Shown in pieces: positions 60,272-64,000 of a stretch of DNA of 64,000 bases. The position numbers and the translations under genes were made by a program. This stretch comes from Archegozetes longisetosus (lineage: Eukaryota; Arthropoda; Arachnida; Sarcoptiformes; Trhypochthoniidae): the NCBI GenBank assembly GCA_018873245.2, contig JAEMBT020000008.1:7160238-7224237 (forward strand). Direction: 5' to 3'. The number at the start of each line of letters is the position of its first letter. The first letter of the stretch is position 1. A model generated the notes under the pieces. That model was given only the letters and a program-made list of their open reading frames with translations. It ran no database searches and was not told where the DNA came from.

Positions 60272-60496
60272 ATGAAAAAAATTTACGTTACCGTTCTTTT
60301 GGTTGCCCTTCTTTTAGTTTCGGTGTCCATCAAAGAAGTGTCATGCGGATGTCGTACCATATGCTTTCCGATGCAAATCTGCTCTGGAGTCCCGGTTCGA
60401 TGCAGAGTTCAACAAAATTGTCAGCTGATCTGTAATCCTGGAGGTAAGATGATTTTTATTCTCCAAACAACTAATCAATACCTAATTAATGTTTAG
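60272..60496 (+). CDS. Small secreted cysteine-rich peptide 2
   Basis: Paralogue of the gene at 42966. The signal peptide MKKIYVTVLLVALLLV is followed by the same seven cysteines in the same spacing, with FPMQIC and RCRV kept, while residues between them vary (SYV/RTI, ERH/QQN). Read through, it is 74 codons. Alternatively a GTAAGA donor at 60444 and an acceptor at 60496 remove 53 bp, and the protein ends after four more codons (stop at 60508-60510). The odd cysteine number suggests a free thiol, a dimer, or a missing exon. No function can be assigned. Confidence 0.78.
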   Translation: MKKIYVTVLLVALLLVSVSIKEVSCGCRTICFPMQICSGVPVRCRVQQNCQLICNPGGKMIFILQTTNQYLINV

Positions 60497-61430
60497 TTCA
60501 AACTACATGATCGCCATGAACAGCTCAACAGTAACCTGACGACGTATAAAATTTCAACGACATTTTTACCGTTTAAACTGATGTTAACTATTTGAGCTAA
60601 ATAATGGATGATTCAGAATTTTAAAATCTTTCAACTTTTAATTTTAAATAAAGTTAATAAAAAAATCATCTTTGATTATTTTCAATGCAAATCTTATTTA
60701 CGATAGAATATAATAACTTTCAGAGTACACGATTGAAGTACCAACAGTCAAAGTACCTACAATGAATGTTGTGGTGTGCTATGAATACACCTTCAAATTA
60801 ATCAGTATTCCATTTGAGTTATAAGATAATTTTGTGGAAAAGTAGATTCTGCACACCTTTTAGACGAGCTACTTGAAGGGTAATACAGGTTGGTGTGAAA
60901 GGTTTTAGTAAGGGGTCGTAGTAAAGATCACAAATGATGCAATAATTAGATAAACATTAATGTAGTCATTATTTTAAAGCGGACTTAATGTGCGTAAGTG
61001 GGATATTTCGAAAATTTAGCAATTAAAATTGATAACATTAATTTTATCTTTACAAGAGGTGACTGCTTTCACATTGTGACCCATCGCATGTTAGCTGCTC
61101 GTTGTTGATAGGCTGTTCCTATTTTTTTGCCTTTATATGATTTTAAAATGACACCTATGATAATCAACACTCAACCATTTGCGCGTCTACATTTCTTTTA
61201 ATATAGCCTTTGAATTTTTATTATTTGTACATTTTGCCGTGACACCCTGCTAAAACCCTTCGCATCACCCATATAATTATATTAACTCATGAATATTATG
61301 TGGTCTAAAAAATGTGCAGAAGCTGTCATTCGCAAACTCTCCTCGTAATAGGATTACGTAGGAAATAAACTTGCTTAGTTTAGCTCAAGATTTTAGTTTA
61401 ATTAAAACTCAGGCATTACCATTATAACGT
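60497..61430. other. Downstream of peptide gene 2
   Basis: Similarity to the first segment continues to about 60730. The rest is unique, with no gene seen. Confidence 0.45.
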
Positions 61431-61585
61431 AAGGATGTACAATAGGCAAACCCACTACCCTTTAGCATGAGTTATACGCCTTCGGGGTTGAGACTTAGTA
61501 TTCCCTGCTCGTAGTGATCTTAATGACCCATGCCAACGAGTCATATGTCTTTGAAGAGGTTTCATCAAGCTGAATTCAATGATAC

Positions 61586-62123
61586 TAGTGATGCACGATA
61601 GTAAAAAACTCATTCGAATATACCATCGAATGTTCAGCTTTTAATTCGGTAGATCCTGTCGATAATTTTTACAAAATCATTCGATAGTATGTGTAATTTG
61701 TTAATTAAAAAATTTGAAATTTTAGTGAATATATAATTGTATTACATCAAATGATTTCGTTTACAAGCTTTAGTCGCTAAACGAAAGATTACTAATTTAG
61801 ATATGTTCTTCAACATGTTTGGAGTCCAATCTGTTGCGCTCAGAAGTCATAGTATACCAGCCTTGGAAAAGATTCTTTCTAGAGGAACAGATGTATCCAC
61901 AATAGCAAAATATTTTTGCACTAGCTTACAAAGATCAGGGCAAATTACTATGAATTAAATCGGACAGTTTGACCATACGGTTGTTATATATTTTAATCAG
62001 ACTATCGATAGTTTGGAAGACTATCGCAATACTATCGGGTGAGTGATTCAATTAATAGTTTACTATCGATAGTCTCAAATCATTCGATAGTATCGAATGT
62101 CCGACTATTATCGTGCGTCACTA
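61586..62123. mobile_element. hAT-type element, 538 bp
   Basis: The ends TAGTGATGCACGATAGTA and, reversed, TAGTGACGCACGATAATAG lie beside an exact 8-bp duplication AATGATAC (61578-61585 and 62124-62131). Subterminal ATTCGATAGT and ACTATCGAT motifs are repeated many times. The interior has no intact transposase. It is inserted in the left inverted segment described at 61430-62860. Confidence 0.92.
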
Positions 62124-62308
62124 AATGATACTATACAGAATGACCTATAGCCTCGGGTTTACCAACAGGCGATCATTGACCTCTGAATAAATTTTCGATC
62201 CCTATGCCCTATATTAGGTAGGTTGAAAAGCAATTGTATACCTTATCAGTGAATAAGGTAATACGTTTATTACAAAATATTACTCTCTTGTCAATTTTTT
62301 GCTTAACG

Positions 62309-62572
62309 ATGCAGACTAGTTTAATTTTACTGCTTGTTATCTGTGATACAGTAATAGCCTCAACTATTGGCCCTCTACGGGCCAATATTACCAATGAAGA
62401 ACAGAGAACATTTATTAAGTGTCATGTATTACTTGCCTTTATTGTCCTTGAAATTGCCAAGATGCTAATCAAAATAGTCGGTCCAAATGCAATTAAGATG
62501 AGACAATTATATAATCTTTACTATAAACTTGTAATGAACATATTCATTTTTTTATTCATTGATAAGGTATGA
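62309..62572 (+). CDS. Possible small secreted protein, function unknown
   Basis: From the ATG at 62309, MQTSLILLLVICDTVIAS looks like a signal peptide, followed by a 69-residue mature part with one cysteine and a hydrophobic amphipathic stretch (VLLAFIVLEIAKMLIKIVG). The ORF ends at 62572, but AAG then GTATGA just before the stop is a possible splice donor, so further exons may exist. I do not recognise the family. The location between inverted related segments is unusual. It may be spurious. Confidence 0.4.
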   Translation: MQTSLILLLVICDTVIASTIGPLRANITNEEQRTFIKCHVLLAFIVLEIAKMLIKIVGPNAIKMRQLYNLYYKLVMNIFIFLFIDKV

Positions 62573-62860
62573 ATATGAAGTTACTTTTCAGCCGATCTAT
62601 TATAAGTTGTAGGGGTCAGAGATTGTGGTTAAAGGTCAGAAGTCAGTCATCCGACAGTGAACCCGACGTCACAGGTTACCATATGTGGTATCGTTGAACT
62701 GAGCTTGATGAGACCATTCCAACGACATGTGACTCGTTGGCATGGGTCATTAGGAACACCACAATCAGGGAATATTAAGATTCACTCCCTTCAACGTAAA
62801 ACTATTCTTAGGATTGAAAACTACAAACGACAACATAAAATCTACATTTTCAACGCCTAA

Positions 62861-64000
62861 GTTACTTAAATGTTATTTAAATTTAGAATATGTTAAAAAT
62901 AACAACTAGATTGTTTTAAATGTCAATTAATAATAATTGTAAAAGTTAATTTTTAAAAAGTTAGTCATTTATAGTGAGATTTAATTATACTATATATACT
63001 AATAAAATAAAGAGTATTTCGAGTCGTTGGCTCTTCTACCGACGGTGAGGTAATTACATCCTCGCGTCATATCAGCAATTAGTTGAGTGAACGGTGTGTA
63101 TAAATAATAATAAAATTCAATAACTAATGCTAAGGTGTAGTGGGTTTTCCTGTTGTACTCAGAGCGGCCAACTTTTGTTTGCGTCAAAAATGGACGAAGA
63201 ATATCAAATATCATATACCCTTACGTAAAAGAGTAAAAATTGAACTTAAGAGATTGCAAAAACATCAGCTATTTGTATACAAATAATAAGATATTATGGG
63301 TCCATTTCAACTAAAATCATAACGTTATTTCTTGTATGAAAGTTTTATATAATACAACTTAATTTTTCCTGCTTTTTATGTCAGTCAAAATAAGTCTTAA
63401 TTATTATTTTTCGACTATGTTGAGAATTTAACATTAAACTACTTCAAAATTATCAAAATATCTCTCAGAAAGTGTACAGTTTTCGGAAATTTTCAAAACT
63501 AAACAGGTTTCGAAAACTGGACGGTTGGTAGCGCTGATTGTACTTAACATTCTTACAGTATAATGATAAAAAGTACTTTTAGCTTTATGATAAGTACCCT
63601 AACGGACGGTGATGATCGTTCATCAGAGGTTTCCTCTCAACCCCCTGATACCTCTGCTCCTAAGACGATGACCTCGTAGAACAAGTTTAACTTAGGAAAT
63701 TAGTGCTTCAAACAATAATTAATAACCGAATGAATCTTCCTGTTTTAGACTCTTAAGAATTTCTCACAGCTTATCTATTTAGTGTCACTTGTATTTCTTA
63801 TTCGTTTTATTAAATATGCCCATTATTAGTGTACCATTTTTCTGTTTTTCATTAAATTCACTTTAGACTAATATCTTAACTTTTCGAAACTCTGAAGTGT
63901 CGGCACTTCAATTCAGATCCATAATTTACGTATCTACGACGTCGGAAACTGATGTCTGGCACGAGTCGAGTTGATTTGAGCGATTTGACAAATCGAGCCC
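62861..64000. other. Window end, no supported gene
   Basis: AT-rich. The minus-strand ORF at 62999-63214 shows no signal, motif or relative that would support it. No repeat boundary is seen. Confidence 0.45.

Larger units (their letters stand above)
61430..62860. repeat. Diverged inverted segments flanking a small ORF
   Basis: The reverse of about 61430-62210 (less the hAT element) is related to about 62600-62860. The best part is ACTCGTTGGCATGGGTCATT, identical in both. Both arms can be read as SLMKPLQRHMTRWHGSL or SLMRPFQRHVTRWHGSL with changes mostly at third positions. They may be two inverted paralogous exons or an inverted-repeat element. Confidence 0.6.

Noticed and set aside
1-64000. 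CRISPR array, prokaryotic operon or integrated virus
   Set aside because: Introns, gene families and transposon types are those of an animal nuclear genome; no regular repeat-spacer pattern or viral gene set was seen.

Overview
The window is eukaryotic nuclear DNA, AT-rich, with short GT-AG introns and gene families that point to an arthropod, most likely a spider mite or related acariform mite (inferred). The evidence is a tandem array of ~400-residue gustatory-receptor-like genes, DEG/ENaC channel repeats, a complement-control-protein receptor, and many Tc1/mariner, pogo, hAT and MULE relics. Nothing looks bacterial or viral.

Layout. 0.4-4.8 kb: a two-exon gene for a 122-residue membrane protein and a four-exon RECQ1-type DNA helicase, both on the minus strand. 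6-20.7 kb: three tandem units of about 5.4 kb, each with one three-exon gustatory-receptor-like gene on the minus strand. A fourth gene sits at 35-36.6 kb, and a gene-less copy of the 5' flank lies at 40 kb. Exon positions, phases and lengths agree in all four genes. 21-26.7 kb: hAT, Tc1, pogo-like and mariner-like elements, some nested. 27.2-30.4 kb: a minus-strand gene for an RCC1 propeller joined to a kinase and a pseudokinase. 31-40 kb: terminal-inverted-repeat elements and a broken FLYWCH/MULE transposase. 41-43.4 and 59.3-60.7 kb: two diverged copies of one segment, each with a TATA-driven gene for a small cysteine-rich secreted peptide. 44.7-49 kb: transposon relics, including a 0.5 kb foldback. 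49-55.6 kb, plus strand: a CCP/sushi membrane protein and then a DEG/ENaC gene. 56-64 kb: more transposon relics, one peptide gene and a pair of inverted related segments.

The most striking observation is the DEG/ENaC gene at 51.6-55.6 kb. One large ORF holds two complete channel subunits in tandem. A 79-bp phase-0 intron joins it in frame to a third, predicting a 1,319-residue, six-transmembrane protein. DEG/ENaC channels are trimers, so this could be a covalently linked trimer; the selectivity-filter triplet differs in each repeat (GLS, NAS, GVC). Second is the RCC1-kinase-pseudokinase protein, whose second kinase domain has lost all three catalytic residues.

Many transposon boundaries could be fixed by terminal inverted repeats plus target duplications (TA for Tc1/mariner types, 8 bp for hAT types). 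Several are confirmed by an empty site in a paralogous unit. All gene models come from reading splice signals, reading frames and family motifs by eye; no database search was run.
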